DNA of 64,000 nucleotides, taken from positions 62,001 through 126,000 of the forward strand of contig NZ_SOSI01000005.1 of the NCBI RefSeq assembly GCF_029760855.1. Direction: 5' to 3'. Source of the stretch: Erythrobacter litoralis (GTDB lineage: Bacteria; Pseudomonadota; Alphaproteobacteria; Sphingomonadales; Sphingomonadaceae). Made by a program: the position numbers and the translations under genes. Of the stretch, positions 17,174 through 25,930 are shown one piece after another (positions within the stretch are counted from its first letter, which is position 1; every line of letters begins with the position of its first letter). The notes beneath the pieces were generated by a model. The model had not been told where the DNA came from. It searched no databases and worked only from the letters and a program-made list of their open reading frames with translations.

Positions 17174-19489
17174 ATGAGCAGCGAACCCGCCCTTCCCGCC
17201 GCGATGGAGGCACCTTCCGCGCCTCCTTATGCGCAAAAACTCAATCCGCCCCAGCGCGAGGCCGTCCTGACGACCGAGGGGCCGGTGCTGATGCTGGCGG
17301 GGGCCGGTACCGGGAAGACGGCTGCGCTTACCGCGCGGCTGGCACATCTTATCGCAACGCGCTCTGCATGGCCCAGCGAGATACTGTGCGTGACCTTCAC
17401 CAATCGCGCCGCGCGCGAGATGCGAGAGCGCGTCGGGCGGCATATCGGGCCGGCGGTGGAAGGGATGCCGTGGCTCGGCACGTTCCATTCCATCGGCGCG
17501 AAGATGCTCCGTCGGCATGCAGAACTGGTCGGGTTGAAAAGCAACTACACAATCCTCGACACCGACGATCAGTTGCGCCTTCTGAAGCAACTGATCCAGG
17601 AAAACGAGATCGACGAGAAGCGCTGGCCCGCCCGCCAGCTTGCCGGTCTGATCGATCGCTGGAAGAACCGCGGCCTCAATCCCGGCGATCTCGATGCGGT
17701 TGAGAACGAAAGCTACGCCAATGGTCGGGGCGAGCAGTTCTACAAGCTGTATCAGGACCGGTTGAAAGCGCTCAATGCGTGCGACTTCGGCGACCTGCTG
17801 CTGCACATGCTCAACATCTTCCGCGAACATCGCGATGTGCTGGAACAGTATCACAAGCGCTTCAAATACATCCTCGTCGACGAGTATCAGGATACCAATC
17901 AGGTCCAGTATCTCTGGCTGCGGTTGCTGGCGCAGGCACGCAAGAATATCTGCGTGGTAGGGGACGATGATCAGTCGATCTATTCCTGGCGCGGGGCGGA
18001 AGTTGCCAACATCCTCAAGTTCGAGAAGGATTTTCCGGGCGCCGCTGTCATCCGGCTGGAGCAGAACTATCGCTCGACGCCGCAGATCCTTGCCGCCGCA
18101 TCGGGTCTGATCGACGCCAATCGCGACCGACTCGGCAAGACGTTGTGGACCGAATTGCCGAATGGCGAGAAGGTTCGCGTCATCGGCGTGTGGGATGCAC
18201 CAGAAGAAGCGCGCCGGGTCGGCGAAGAGATCGAGCGGCTGGAGAGCGAAGGCGCCCCGCTGGATCAGGTCGCGATCCTCGTGCGGGCGCAATATCAGAC
18301 GCGCGAGTTCGAGGACCGCTTCATTCAGATCGGCCTCAATTACCGCATTGTCGGCGGCTTTCGTTTCTACGAGCGTGCCGAGATACGCGATGCTCTCGCC
18401 TATCTGCGAGTAATCGCGCAACCGGCCGACGATCTTGCGTTCGAGCGTATCTACAATCAACCAAAGCGCGGCCTTGGTGCCAAGACGCTGGAAGCGATGC
18501 GCCGCCATGCGCGCCGGACGCGGCAACCGCTTGCCGCCGCCAGCCTCGATCTTGCCGATAGCGACGAATTGCCGAAGCGGGCGAGCAATACGCTCGTTGG
18601 TCTGTTAAGTCTGTTCGTGCATTGGCGCGAACAGGCGGAGAAGGTCACGCCGTCCGAGCTCTTGCGCTTGGTGATGGCCGAAAGTGGCTATGACGAGATG
18701 CTCGCCAAGGATCGCAGCGCGGAAAGCGCGGGCCGTGCGGAAAACCTCGTCGAACTTGCACGCGCGATGGAAGAATACGAGGACCTAGGGGATTTCCTCG
18801 AGCATGTCGGGCTCGTCATGGACAATGACCGCGCGGGCGATGGCGAGAAGGTCACTATCATGACCATGCACGCCGCCAAGGGGCTCGAATTCGACCACGT
18901 TTTCCTGCCGGGTTGGGAAGAAGGCGTCTTTCCCAGCCAGCGTGCGATCGACGAAGGCGGGCTCGCCAGCCTCGAGGAAGAACGACGTCTCGCCTATGTC
19001 GCCATAACGCGGGCCCGGCGGCGATGCACCATCCTTCACGCCGCCAATCGCCGCATTTACGGCCAGTGGACCAGTTCCATTCCTAGCCGCTTCGTCGAGG
19101 ACTTACCGGACGAACATATCGTCAGCGAAACCACGATGACGGGCGGTGCTTCGCTATGGCGCGCAAACTGGAGCGAGACCGAGGATCCCTTCGCCCATGT
19201 CGCGCGCGACGCTCCCGGGCGGCAGGACAAGCGCGGTCCGGGCTGGCAACGCGCGCTTGCCTCGGGCTACGACCCCGCGCCCGTCCGGGTGAAGGAGAAC
19301 ACCCGCTCCGCCGCCAGCTTCGCCGCCAAACCGCGCGGCGATATCGCGATCGGCGCGCAGGTATTTCACGACAAGTTCGGCTACGGCGCGGTGATCGATC
19401 AGGAAGGCAACAAGCTCACGATCAATTTCGAGACTTCGGGCGAGAAGCGCGTGCTCGACAGCTTCGTTAAGCTCGCCGATCAAGCGTGA
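17174..19489 (+). CDS. UvrD/PcrA-family ATP-dependent DNA helicase
   Basis: This 771-residue superfamily 1 helicase acts in nucleotide excision repair, mismatch repair or replication restart by 3'-5' unwinding. Motifs in order: Q-motif LNPPQREAV, Walker A GAGTGKTAAL, motif Ia TFTNRAAREM, Walker B LVDEYQDTN, motif III GDDDQSIYSWRGA, motif IV QNYRST, motif V MHAAKGLEF and motif VI YVAITRARRR. The C-terminus (GAQVFHDKFGYGAVIDQEGN) is the Tudor-like RNA-polymerase-binding domain of PcrA/UvrD. The start at 17174 (MSSEPALP) is preferred; a longer in-frame start at 17084 would put the SOS box inside the gene. Confidence 0.95.
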   Translation: MSSEPALPAAMEAPSAPPYAQKLNPPQREAVLTTEGPVLMLAGAGTGKTAALTARLAHLIATRSAWPSEILCVTFTNRAAREMRERVGRHIGPAVEGMPWLGTFHSIGAKMLRRHAELVGLKSNYTILDTDDQLRLLKQLIQENEIDEKRWPARQLAGLIDRWKNRGLNPGDLDAVENESYANGRGEQFYKLYQDRLKALNACDFGDLLLHMLNIFREHRDVLEQYHKRFKYILVDEYQDTNQVQYLWLRLLAQARKNICVVGDDDQSIYSWRGAEVANILKFEKDFPGAAVIRLEQNYRSTPQILAAASGLIDANRDRLGKTLWTELPNGEKVRVIGVWDAPEEARRVGEEIERLESEGAPLDQVAILVRAQYQTREFEDRFIQIGLNYRIVGGFRFYERAEIRDALAYLRVIAQPADDLAFERIYNQPKRGLGAKTLEAMRRHARRTRQPLAAASLDLADSDELPKRASNTLVGLLSLFVHWREQAEKVTPSELLRLVMAESGYDEMLAKDRSAESAGRAENLVELARAMEEYEDLGDFLEHVGLVMDNDRAGDGEKVTIMTMHAAKGLEFDHVFLPGWEEGVFPSQRAIDEGGLASLEEERRLAYVAITRARRRCTILHAANRRIYGQWTSSIPSRFVEDLPDEHIVSETTMTGGASLWRANWSETEDPFAHVARDAPGRQDKRGPGWQRALASGYDPAPVRVKENTRSAASFAAKPRGDIAIGAQVFHDKFGYGAVIDQEGNKLTINFETSGEKRVLDSFVKLADQA

Positions 19490-19531
19490 CTATTCGGGTC
19501 TGATACGAATTTCGTACGAAGCGACGAAAGC

Positions 19532-20872
19532 CTAGATTGCAGAGACCTCGAGGAAACCCGGGATCGGACCGTTCCAATCACCAGGAGCACTTTGCTCGTC
19601 TTGGCCGTTTTCAACGCGGCTGCGCGCACGGCGCGGCTCGCGCTTGGGTGCAGGAACAGACGTATGGTCTTCAACTTCGTCTTTCCGGCGTGGTTTGCGA
19701 GACGGCTGCTTTTCTTCGGACGGTGCAGTGCTCTTCTCGACCAGATCGACGCGCACATCGCTCTTCCCGAATACCGGGATCTCGTTCTTCGTCAGCTTTT
19801 CGACATTGCCGATCGCCTCCGCATCCTCGTCGGTGACGAAAGTGAAAGCGCGCCCCTTGGCCCCTGCCCGACCCGTGCGGCCGATGCGGTGGACGTAATC
19901 GTCTGGATGCCATGGCGTGTCGAAATTGAAGACATGGCTGACGCCCTTGATGTCGAGTCCGCGTGCGGCGACATCGGAGGCGACGAGGATGTTGACCTCG
20001 CCCGCCTTGAACCGGTCCAGCTCCTTGATGCGGCTCGACTGGTCCATGTCCCCATGGATTTCGCTGCTGCGGAAACCGTGGCTTTGCAGGCTCTTGTTGA
20101 GCTCGCGCACGGTCGTCTTGCGATTGGCGAAGACGATCGCCGTGTCCACATGATCGTGATTCAGCAGCCAGCGCAGCGTCTCGCGTTTCTGGCGCGGTTT
20201 CACCGGCACCTTGAATGCGGTGATGTCTTTGTTGGTGGTCGCCGCGCGGCTGACTTCGATGCGCTTCGGATTGTTGAGAAACTTCTTCGCAAGTTTCTCG
20301 ATCGGCGGCGGCATCGTCGCACTGAACAGCATGGTCTGCCGCGTTTCCGGCAGTTTCGAACAGATAAATTCGATGTCGGGAATGAAGCCCATGTCGAGCA
20401 TCCGGTCCGCCTCGTCGATCACCAGCAATTCGCAGCCGTTAAGCAAGATCTTGCCGCGTTCGAAAAGGTCCATCAGCCGGCCCGGCGTCGCGATCAGGAC
20501 GTCGACGCCTTCATTCAGCGCCTTGACCTGATCACCCATCTGCACGCCACCGATCAGCAGCGCGAGCTTGAGATCGTGGTTCTTGCCGTATTTCTCGAAG
20601 TTCTCCGCCACCTGTGCAGCGAGTTCGCGCGTTGGTGCAAGGATGAGGCTGCGCGGCATCAGGGCGCGGCGGCGTCCGGCCGCCATCACGTCGATCATCG
20701 GTAGAACGAAGCTGGCCGTCTTCCCGGTACCCGTCTGTGCTATGCCGATGATGTCCTTCATCATCAGGACGGGCGGAATGGCTTGCGCCTGTATAGCTGT
20801 CGGCTCGGTGTAGCCTGCATCTTCAACGGCTTGCAGCAAGCTTGCGGATAGGCCGAGATCGGCGAAATTCAT
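19532..20872 (-). CDS. DEAD-box RNA helicase, RhlE-like
   Basis: This 446-residue protein is an ATP-dependent RNA helicase for rRNA maturation or mRNA turnover. Motifs: FADLGLS and PTAIQAQAIP (Q-motif), AQTGTGKT (I), PTRELAAQ (Ia), TPGRLMDL (Ib), DEADRMLDMGF (II), SATMPP (III), ARGLDIKGV (V) and HRIGRTGRAG (VI). The basic, disordered C-terminal tail from about residue 385 resembles RhlE. It is convergent with the UvrD/PcrA gene, 42 bases apart, with no strong terminator between. Confidence 0.92.
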   Translation of the reverse strand: MNFADLGLSASLLQAVEDAGYTEPTAIQAQAIPPVLMMKDIIGIAQTGTGKTASFVLPMIDVMAAGRRRALMPRSLILAPTRELAAQVAENFEKYGKNHDLKLALLIGGVQMGDQVKALNEGVDVLIATPGRLMDLFERGKILLNGCELLVIDEADRMLDMGFIPDIEFICSKLPETRQTMLFSATMPPPIEKLAKKFLNNPKRIEVSRAATTNKDITAFKVPVKPRQKRETLRWLLNHDHVDTAIVFANRKTTVRELNKSLQSHGFRSSEIHGDMDQSSRIKELDRFKAGEVNILVASDVAARGLDIKGVSHVFNFDTPWHPDDYVHRIGRTGRAGAKGRAFTFVTDEDAEAIGNVEKLTKNEIPVFGKSDVRVDLVEKSTAPSEEKQPSRKPRRKDEVEDHTSVPAPKREPRRARSRVENGQDEQSAPGDWNGPIPGFLEVSAI

Positions 20873-20983
20873 GCGGAGCGGTACGCCCTTCGGTTCGATG
20901 GGAAATCACACGCGTCGCGATATTCGACGACAGCGTCGCGCGCCTGTGCGTCGAAAAGGGACGAAAGTCAACCGAAAGCGCGA

Positions 20984-21574
20984 TTAGAGCGGAGTGACCT
21001 CGACGAGGTTATGAAGTTTCTCGACCTCGCATTTCGCACCTGAGCGGCTCAGAAGTTTGTCGCGTTTGACGCAGAGTTTGCCGTCCTTGCTGCGCTCCAT
21101 GTAAAAGCCTTGGTAAAAATCGCGCGGACTGCACCCGTTCTCGAGCTTGGCCGTGACCATCCGCCGGTCGCGCGTCAGAATCAATAGGCGATTACCGCGA
21201 GTCGATACGGCGGCAATGGTTGCGCTTTCGATGCAATCGGGATGCGGACGTTCGACGAATTGCGGGGGCCGCGATCGTGGGCGGGGCTGTTCGGGCAGGA
21301 AAGAGCTTCGCATCGTGCCGGACATCGGAGAAATTCTTATGATCACTCGCCGCTCGATCCGAACCTGCTGCTCGGTTCGCGGCTGCGCGGGTTCGAGAAG
21401 CGGCGTCCAGCCCGGTGCGCGGTCCGACAACGGAAGAGCTACGACCGGAGGTTTGGCTGGTCGCGATTGCCGCAGTACCTGCCGATCTTCCGGAGAAACC
21501 GTGCGATCACTTGGCGCGATGCCCGTTGGGACGAGCAAGGCCAGAGAAGCTAGAAAGGCGAGCGGGTTCGGCAT
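20984..21574 (-). CDS. Exported protein of unknown function
   Basis: This 196-residue protein starts MPNPLAFLASLALLVPTGIA, a probable signal peptide. The mature part is proline- and arginine-rich in the first half (ARG/PRO clusters around residues 70-110). The second half holds three Cys (ESATIAA region, NGCSPRDFYQGFY, AKCEVEKLHNL) and an alternating pattern suggesting beta strands (RGNRLLILTRDRRMVTA). A GAGGAG site lies 13 bases before the start. Longer in-frame starts exist but encode unlikely basic sequence. No family recognised. Confidence 0.65.
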   Translation of the reverse strand: MPNPLAFLASLALLVPTGIAPSDRTVSPEDRQVLRQSRPAKPPVVALPLSDRAPGWTPLLEPAQPRTEQQVRIERRVIIRISPMSGTMRSSFLPEQPRPRSRPPQFVERPHPDCIESATIAAVSTRGNRLLILTRDRRMVTAKLENGCSPRDFYQGFYMERSKDGKLCVKRDKLLSRSGAKCEVEKLHNLVEVTPL

Positions 21575-21725
21575 GCCGTGTTGCGTTCTCCTCGTTCCCG
21601 GCTCTATCGCCGTCCGGTGTGGCTTCGACGAGCTAGCATCTGCTATTGAACGATGGCTTAATCGCTGCTCCGCATGAGCGGCATGCATATTCGAGATGAC
21701 CGATCGAGGACGAAAACCAAGCGCT

Positions 21726-23171
21726 ATGGACCGTACCCAATTCCTTGACGACATAGCGAAGCTTTTGGGATCGCGCGGTTTCACGCAGGACCCGGAACTC
21801 GTCGATCCGTGGCTGACCGATTGGCGCGGTCGCTATACCGGAAGGGCCTTCGGCCTCGCCTCTCCCGCTTCCACTGCCGAGGTCGCCGCCCTTGTCTCAT
21901 TGTGCGCGCGGCACGGCGTTCCGATCGTGCCACAAGGAGGAAACAGCGGCATGTCGGGCGGAGCGACGCCGGACGAAAGCGGCGAGCAGATCATCTTGTC
22001 GTTACGACGGATGAATGAAATCAGATCCTTCGATGTCGACGCGCTTCAGATAACCTGTGATGCGGGAGTGGTCTTGCAAACATTGCACGAGGCGGTGGAC
22101 AAGGCTGGCCTGCGCTTTCCCCTCACGCTCGGCGGCAAAGGATCGGCGACGATAGGCGGACTGATCTCCACTAATGCGGGCGGCACGCAGGTTCTGCGGC
22201 ACGGGACCATGCGCGCGCAGGTTCTCGGCATCGAAGCGGTCATGGCGGATGGTACCGTCATCGACACGCTCACACCGCTGAAGAAGGACAATCGCGGGTT
22301 CGATCTCAAGCAGCTGCTGATCGGATCGGAAGGAACGCTTGGCATTGTGACAGGTGCTACCTTGGGTCTTCTGCCTGCGATCGGAGAGCGTTTCGTGGTG
22401 TGGGTAGGCCTTGCCAGTATTTACGATGCGCGAACGCTACTCGTCGCGTGCGAGCGCGAAGCTGGCAATACGCTCGAAGGCTTCGAGGTCATCCCGAGGC
22501 ACAGCCTCGATGCGGTGCTCACTCATCTACCCGATGCCCGCCACCCACTGGACGGCGATCACGCCTGGTACGCGCTAATCGAATTCGCCGACACTGTCAG
22601 AAGCGGAGGCACGTTGCAGGAAACGGTCCATACCTTGCTCGAAAGCGCGATGGAACGCGGCCTCTTCGAAGACGCGACCATCGCCGCCAACGAAAAGCAG
22701 GCGGACGATTTCTGGCTGCTGCGTGACAGCATCGCCCCGGCCGAGCGCGCTATCGGCCCCGCCATGCAACACGATATCTCTGTTCCTGTCGCCAAAATGG
22801 CAGATTTCGTCGAGACGGCGAGTAGTAAGGTCGAACGGCGCTTCGAAGGCACGCGCGCCGTCGCATTCGGGCATCTGGGCGATGGCAACGTGCACTTCCA
22901 TGTGCTGGCGCCGCAAGGTGCGAAGCGCGGCGAATGGGAAGCGGAGCAGGGCAAGGCGGTAAGTCGGTTCGTGCACGACCTCGTGACCGACTGGAACGGT
23001 TCGATCAGCGCCGAACACGGCATCGGACAAGTCAAACGCGACGAACTCGGGCGGCTGGGCGATCCCGCGGCTCTGGCCGTCATGCGTAGTGTGAAAGCCG
23101 CACTCGATCCGCAGGGCATCCTCAATCCGGGCAAGCTGGTCCCGCTTGCACAAGACGCGGCGAAGCACTAA
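21726..23171 (+). CDS. FAD-linked oxidase, D-2-hydroxyacid dehydrogenase type
   Basis: This 481-residue flavoprotein of the GlcD/D-lactate dehydrogenase family oxidises a 2-hydroxyacid, probably D-lactate, D-2-hydroxyglutarate or glycolate. The FAD-binding PCMH domain has VPQGGNSGMSGGATP and GGLISTNAGGTQVLRHG. The C-terminal domain has FGHLGDGNVHFHVL and a closing AEHGIGQVKRDEL, both typical. ATG 21726 (MDRTQFLDD) is preferred; 21696 would add ten residues. The gene is monocistronic or leads into sapC 80 bases later. Substrate is not predictable from sequence. Confidence 0.9.
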   Translation: MDRTQFLDDIAKLLGSRGFTQDPELVDPWLTDWRGRYTGRAFGLASPASTAEVAALVSLCARHGVPIVPQGGNSGMSGGATPDESGEQIILSLRRMNEIRSFDVDALQITCDAGVVLQTLHEAVDKAGLRFPLTLGGKGSATIGGLISTNAGGTQVLRHGTMRAQVLGIEAVMADGTVIDTLTPLKKDNRGFDLKQLLIGSEGTLGIVTGATLGLLPAIGERFVVWVGLASIYDARTLLVACEREAGNTLEGFEVIPRHSLDAVLTHLPDARHPLDGDHAWYALIEFADTVRSGGTLQETVHTLLESAMERGLFEDATIAANEKQADDFWLLRDSIAPAERAIGPAMQHDISVPVAKMADFVETASSKVERRFEGTRAVAFGHLGDGNVHFHVLAPQGAKRGEWEAEQGKAVSRFVHDLVTDWNGSISAEHGIGQVKRDELGRLGDPAALAVMRSVKAALDPQGILNPGKLVPLAQDAAKH

Positions 23172-23251
23172 GCGCGGCGCGTCGTTCGGGGAGGACGACA
23201 TAGCCTCGCCCGCCCCGCTTTATTCAAGCTCACGCTTTTCGGAGAATTCAC

Positions 23252-24046
23252 ATGGCGAGCGCGCCGCAGCAGCCCCAACTGCCCCTGTTCTACAACGACC
23301 TGATGCCCCTCAACAGCCAGGATCATCGCAAGTATCGCACGCGCTCGATCGACAAGGCGCCTTGGCTTGCAAAAGCGCACGCCCTACCCATCACCGTCGA
23401 TGAGTTCGTCCAGGCACAGCGTAATTTCCCGATCGTATTCTCGTCGGGCGAAAATCCGCTTCCCCTTGCCCTGATGGGCCTCAACGAGGGCGTGAACACT
23501 TTCGTCGACGAAGAAGGCAAGATGGACGAGCCGGTCTATCTTCCCGCTTATGTTCGCCGTTATCCTTTCATGCTTGCCCGCCTGAAGCCCGATAGCGACG
23601 AGCTTTCACTGTGCTTCGACCCGACGAGTGATGCGATCGGCGAATTCGACCAGGGCGAGATACTGTTCGATGACGGCGCGCAGACCACCGATGCGACGAA
23701 GCGCATTCTGGAATTCTGCCAGCATTTCGAACAGGCCGCCCAGCGCACGCAAGCGTTTCTTGAAGAACTTAAGAAGTCCGACCTGCTTATGGATGGCGAA
23801 GTCTCGATCCAGCAGGACGGTCAGGAACAGCCCTTCATCTATCGCGGTTTCCGCATGGTCAATCAGGAAAAGCTGCGGGAAACGAGTGCTGAGAAGCTGG
23901 AAGAGTGGAACAATAACGGACTTTTGCCGCTCATTCATGCTCACCTTTTCTCGCTCGATTTGATGCGCACCATCTTCGCCCGACAGGTTCATCAGGGTAA
24001 GGCGCCGAAGCCGCAAGCACAGACTCCGACCGGGACAATGAACTGA
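23252..24046 (+). CDS. SapC family protein
   Basis: This 264-residue protein matches the SapC family, named for an S-layer-associated Campylobacter protein but widespread and poorly characterised in Alphaproteobacteria. Typical stretches are LPLFYNDLMPLNSQDH at the start, FPIVFSSGENPLPLALMGL, and YLPAYVRRYPFMLA. The late part is helical (EFCQHFEQAAQRTQAFLEEL). No signal peptide is seen, so it is probably cytoplasmic or exported by another route. The true function is unknown. Confidence 0.85.
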   Translation: MASAPQQPQLPLFYNDLMPLNSQDHRKYRTRSIDKAPWLAKAHALPITVDEFVQAQRNFPIVFSSGENPLPLALMGLNEGVNTFVDEEGKMDEPVYLPAYVRRYPFMLARLKPDSDELSLCFDPTSDAIGEFDQGEILFDDGAQTTDATKRILEFCQHFEQAAQRTQAFLEELKKSDLLMDGEVSIQQDGQEQPFIYRGFRMVNQEKLRETSAEKLEEWNNNGLLPLIHAHLFSLDLMRTIFARQVHQGKAPKPQAQTPTGTMN

Positions 24047-24118
24047 CCATCACCCGCGGGGTGAAAGCGGTGAACGGTTGCGGCTTTGCGGTGGTGCAAT
24101 ATTCGCCGCTAAGAACGC

Positions 24119-24147
24119 TTGAAACCGCCGCTGCGTTTAACCATTTA
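24119..24147 (+). promoter_or_regulatory. Sigma-70-like promoter for the 24.2-kb sRNA
   Basis: TTGAAA (24119-24124), a 17-base spacer and CATTTA (24142-24147) resemble a housekeeping promoter, with the predicted start about 24154, exactly where the first RNA hairpin begins. Confidence 0.45.
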
Positions 24148-24153
24148 GTGAGT

Positions 24154-24256
24154 GTCGGCGGCGTTTCCCCTCATTGCCCGTCGACTTGATGCACTGATGT
24201 GCATCTCCTCCCTGAACCTTGGCCACTCCGTGCAATGCGCACGGGGTGGTTTTTTT
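24154..24256 (+). ncRNA. Candidate trans-acting sRNA with CCUCC (anti-SD) motif, alpha-r14/suhB-like
   Basis: About 103 bases fold into three hairpins. Stem 1 is GTCGGCGG (24154-24161) with the CCGTCGAC end (to 24185), its loop containing CCCCTC. Stem 2 is GATGCAC/GTGCATC (24188-24194, 24199-24205) with loop TGAT. Then comes unpaired TCCTCCC (24206-24212), able to pair with ribosome sites. Stem 3 is an 11-bp terminator (24223-24249) followed by seven T. This layout, CCUCC motifs plus an intrinsic terminator, is known from alphaproteobacterial sRNAs such as the alpha-r14/suhB family. Family assignment is from memory of that architecture. The RNA ends 8 bases before the stop of the convergent amidohydrolase gene. 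Confidence 0.65.
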
Positions 24257-24264
24257 ACAGCGAG

Positions 24265-25284
24265 TTATTCGGCCGCCAGTGGCTGCGAAGCGGTATTGCC
24301 TAAATCCGCCACCTCGCGTGCGAGACCGCGTACGAGCCCGGTCAGCAGCTTGACGACAGCACCGAGCCGGGCCGTCGGCTGGTCGAGTTCTGCATCGAGA
24401 TAAAGCGAACGACAGATTTCGATCTGCATTGCATGCATGCCGCGGCGGGGTGCAGCGTGACGATCGAGGACGTAGCCGCCCGAATAGGGACGATTATGTG
24501 CTACGCGCCGTCCCTGCTCCGCCAGATACTGCAAGGCGAAAGCAGACAGGTTCGGATGGCAGCTTGCCCCAAACCGGTCGCCGATGACGATTTCCGCGGG
24601 TTCCTCCCCGGCATAACGCTGCTTGAGCGGCGGCATGGAATGCAGGTCGATCAGCAGCGCGGCACCCCATCGGTCGTTGATATTCGCGAGCATATTGCCG
24701 AGCGCGCGATGGTAAGGCGTATGGACCAAAGATATCCGTCGCTCGATCTCCGAAGCCTCGATAGGCGCTTTCCAAATCTCGCCGAGGCCCGGCAATCGTC
24801 GTGGCACGAGCCCGAGGCCGCTGCGTGCACGTCGGTTTGCTGCGGAATGGCGGAAACTTTCGCGACCTCGCCTGCCTTCTACCATCGACCAGTCGATATC
24901 ATCGGGAGCCCGGTTGAGATCGAGGATCGCACGCGGAACGTTCGCCAGCAAGGCGTCGGCAGACGTCTCGGCCGCCAAAGCCAGCGCGACCGTATCGATA
25001 TGTCGGTCTTCCAGGCGACGACGCGTCAGGTCCCCGCCCCGCATGGTATCGACCACTTCCTTTGGATACCGGCGTCCCCCGTGCGGCACACCGATAAGGA
25101 TTGGCATCGTTGCCGCCCTTGTCTCGATCGCTCGGAACGGTTCGCCTGTCCTTCGTCCGGCAGTTGCAGCATCGGACGGACCGTCACTTTCCAAACAAAT
25201 CGCGATTTCCGGCACATCTCGCATGTCCGGCATGCTTAAGGCCGGCGCCGGGCTTGTAAAGCATAGTGCGTCATCGAGAGACAA
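24265..25284 (-). CDS. N-formylglutamate amidohydrolase family protein
   Basis: This 339-residue protein belongs to the N-formylglutamate amidohydrolase (HutG-type) family, which releases formate and glutamate late in histidine degradation, though many members have other amidase roles. Motifs: IGVPHGGRRYP (metal-binding His), DLNRAPDDIDW, LLIDLHSMPP and the C-terminal MQIEICRSLYLD with a conserved Glu. A serine/alanine-rich 55-residue N-terminal part precedes the domain and may be partly non-translated. No hut genes are adjacent, so the substrate is uncertain. Confidence 0.82.
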   Translation of the reverse strand: MSLDDALCFTSPAPALSMPDMRDVPEIAICLESDGPSDAATAGRRTGEPFRAIETRAATMPILIGVPHGGRRYPKEVVDTMRGGDLTRRRLEDRHIDTVALALAAETSADALLANVPRAILDLNRAPDDIDWSMVEGRRGRESFRHSAANRRARSGLGLVPRRLPGLGEIWKAPIEASEIERRISLVHTPYHRALGNMLANINDRWGAALLIDLHSMPPLKQRYAGEEPAEIVIGDRFGASCHPNLSAFALQYLAEQGRRVAHNRPYSGGYVLDRHAAPRRGMHAMQIEICRSLYLDAELDQPTARLGAVVKLLTGLVRGLAREVADLGNTASQPLAAE

Positions 25285-25335
25285 TTGCCAGTTTCGGCAG
25301 GATTTGTTAAGCCATGCAGCCTATACGACGTTGCC

Positions 25336-25725
25336 ATGAACGAGCCGATGCAAAAGCGAATCCTCCTGGCTGAAGACGATCAGGCTATGCGCAGCTATCT
25401 CGAGCGGGCGCTGGAAAAGGCCGGCTACGCTGTCGACTCCGTGGATCGGGGTACGGAAGCCGTCCCGCTTCTGGAAGATCAGAATTATGATCTGCTCCTG
25501 TCGGACATCGTCATGCCGGAAATGGACGGAATTGAACTCGCCCAGCGTTGCAACGAGATCAGCCCACATACCAAGGTGATGTTCATCACTGGCTTCGCCG
25601 CCGTCACGCTCAAGGCAAGCCGTGAACAACCGCAGGCCAAGGTCTTGTCGAAGCCGTTCCATCTGCGCGATCTGGTGCTAGAAGTGGAACGCGTTCTTGA
25701 AGAACGGGTCAGCGCCCGCGTTTAA
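25336..25725 (+). CDS. cpdR: Single-domain response regulator CpdR
   Basis: This 129-residue stand-alone receiver matches CpdR, which, when unphosphorylated, helps ClpXP degrade CtrA and other cell-cycle proteins. Acidic residues lie in LLAEDDQ, the phospho-acceptor Asp in LLSDIVMPEMDG, the conserved Thr in MFITGFAA and Lys in VLSKPFHL. There is no output domain. The start giving MNEPMQKR is chosen. CckA, the kinase feeding CpdR through ChpT, is encoded at 45.6-48.1 kb in this window. Confidence 0.85.
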   Translation: MNEPMQKRILLAEDDQAMRSYLERALEKAGYAVDSVDRGTEAVPLLEDQNYDLLLSDIVMPEMDGIELAQRCNEISPHTKVMFITGFAAVTLKASREQPQAKVLSKPFHLRDLVLEVERVLEERVSARV

Positions 25726-25813
25726 CGAATTTGCGCATATTAGCGCTTGCCTCCGGCAAAGCGGCTGGTTAGACGCCGCGCCTGCCGCCGAAACGCGGCA
25801 TTGACGATAGTGT

Positions 25814-25888
25814 GGGCGTATAGCTCAGTGGTAGAGCACTGTGTTGACATCGCAGGGGTCCCAAGTTCGAACCTTGGTACGCCCACCA
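25814..25888 (+). tRNA. tRNA-Val (anticodon GAC)
   Basis: The cloverleaf is complete: acceptor GGGCGTA/TACGCCC, D-arm GCTC...GAGC, anticodon stem CTGTG/CGCAG with loop TTGACAT (anticodon GAC), T-arm CCAAG-TTCGAAC-CTTGG and an encoded ACCA end. It reads GUC valine codons. No neighbouring tRNA, integrase or duplicated 3' end is seen, so no attachment site is claimed. Confidence 0.97.
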
Positions 25889-25930
25889 TCGTTCACCCCA
25901 GCGAACTTGCATGCATATCGGGTCTGGGGT

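Noticed and set aside
17156-18526. A 456-residue minus-strand frame across the UvrD/PcrA-like helicase
   Set aside because: The helicase motifs on the plus strand are complete. The antisense frame is a codon-bias artefact.
19592-20704. A 370-residue plus-strand frame across the DEAD-box helicase
   Set aside because: It is the complement of the helicase motifs. No independent signal supports it.
25814-25888. tRNA-Val as an integration site
   Set aside because: No integrase, no duplicated tRNA 3' end and no change of base composition next to it.
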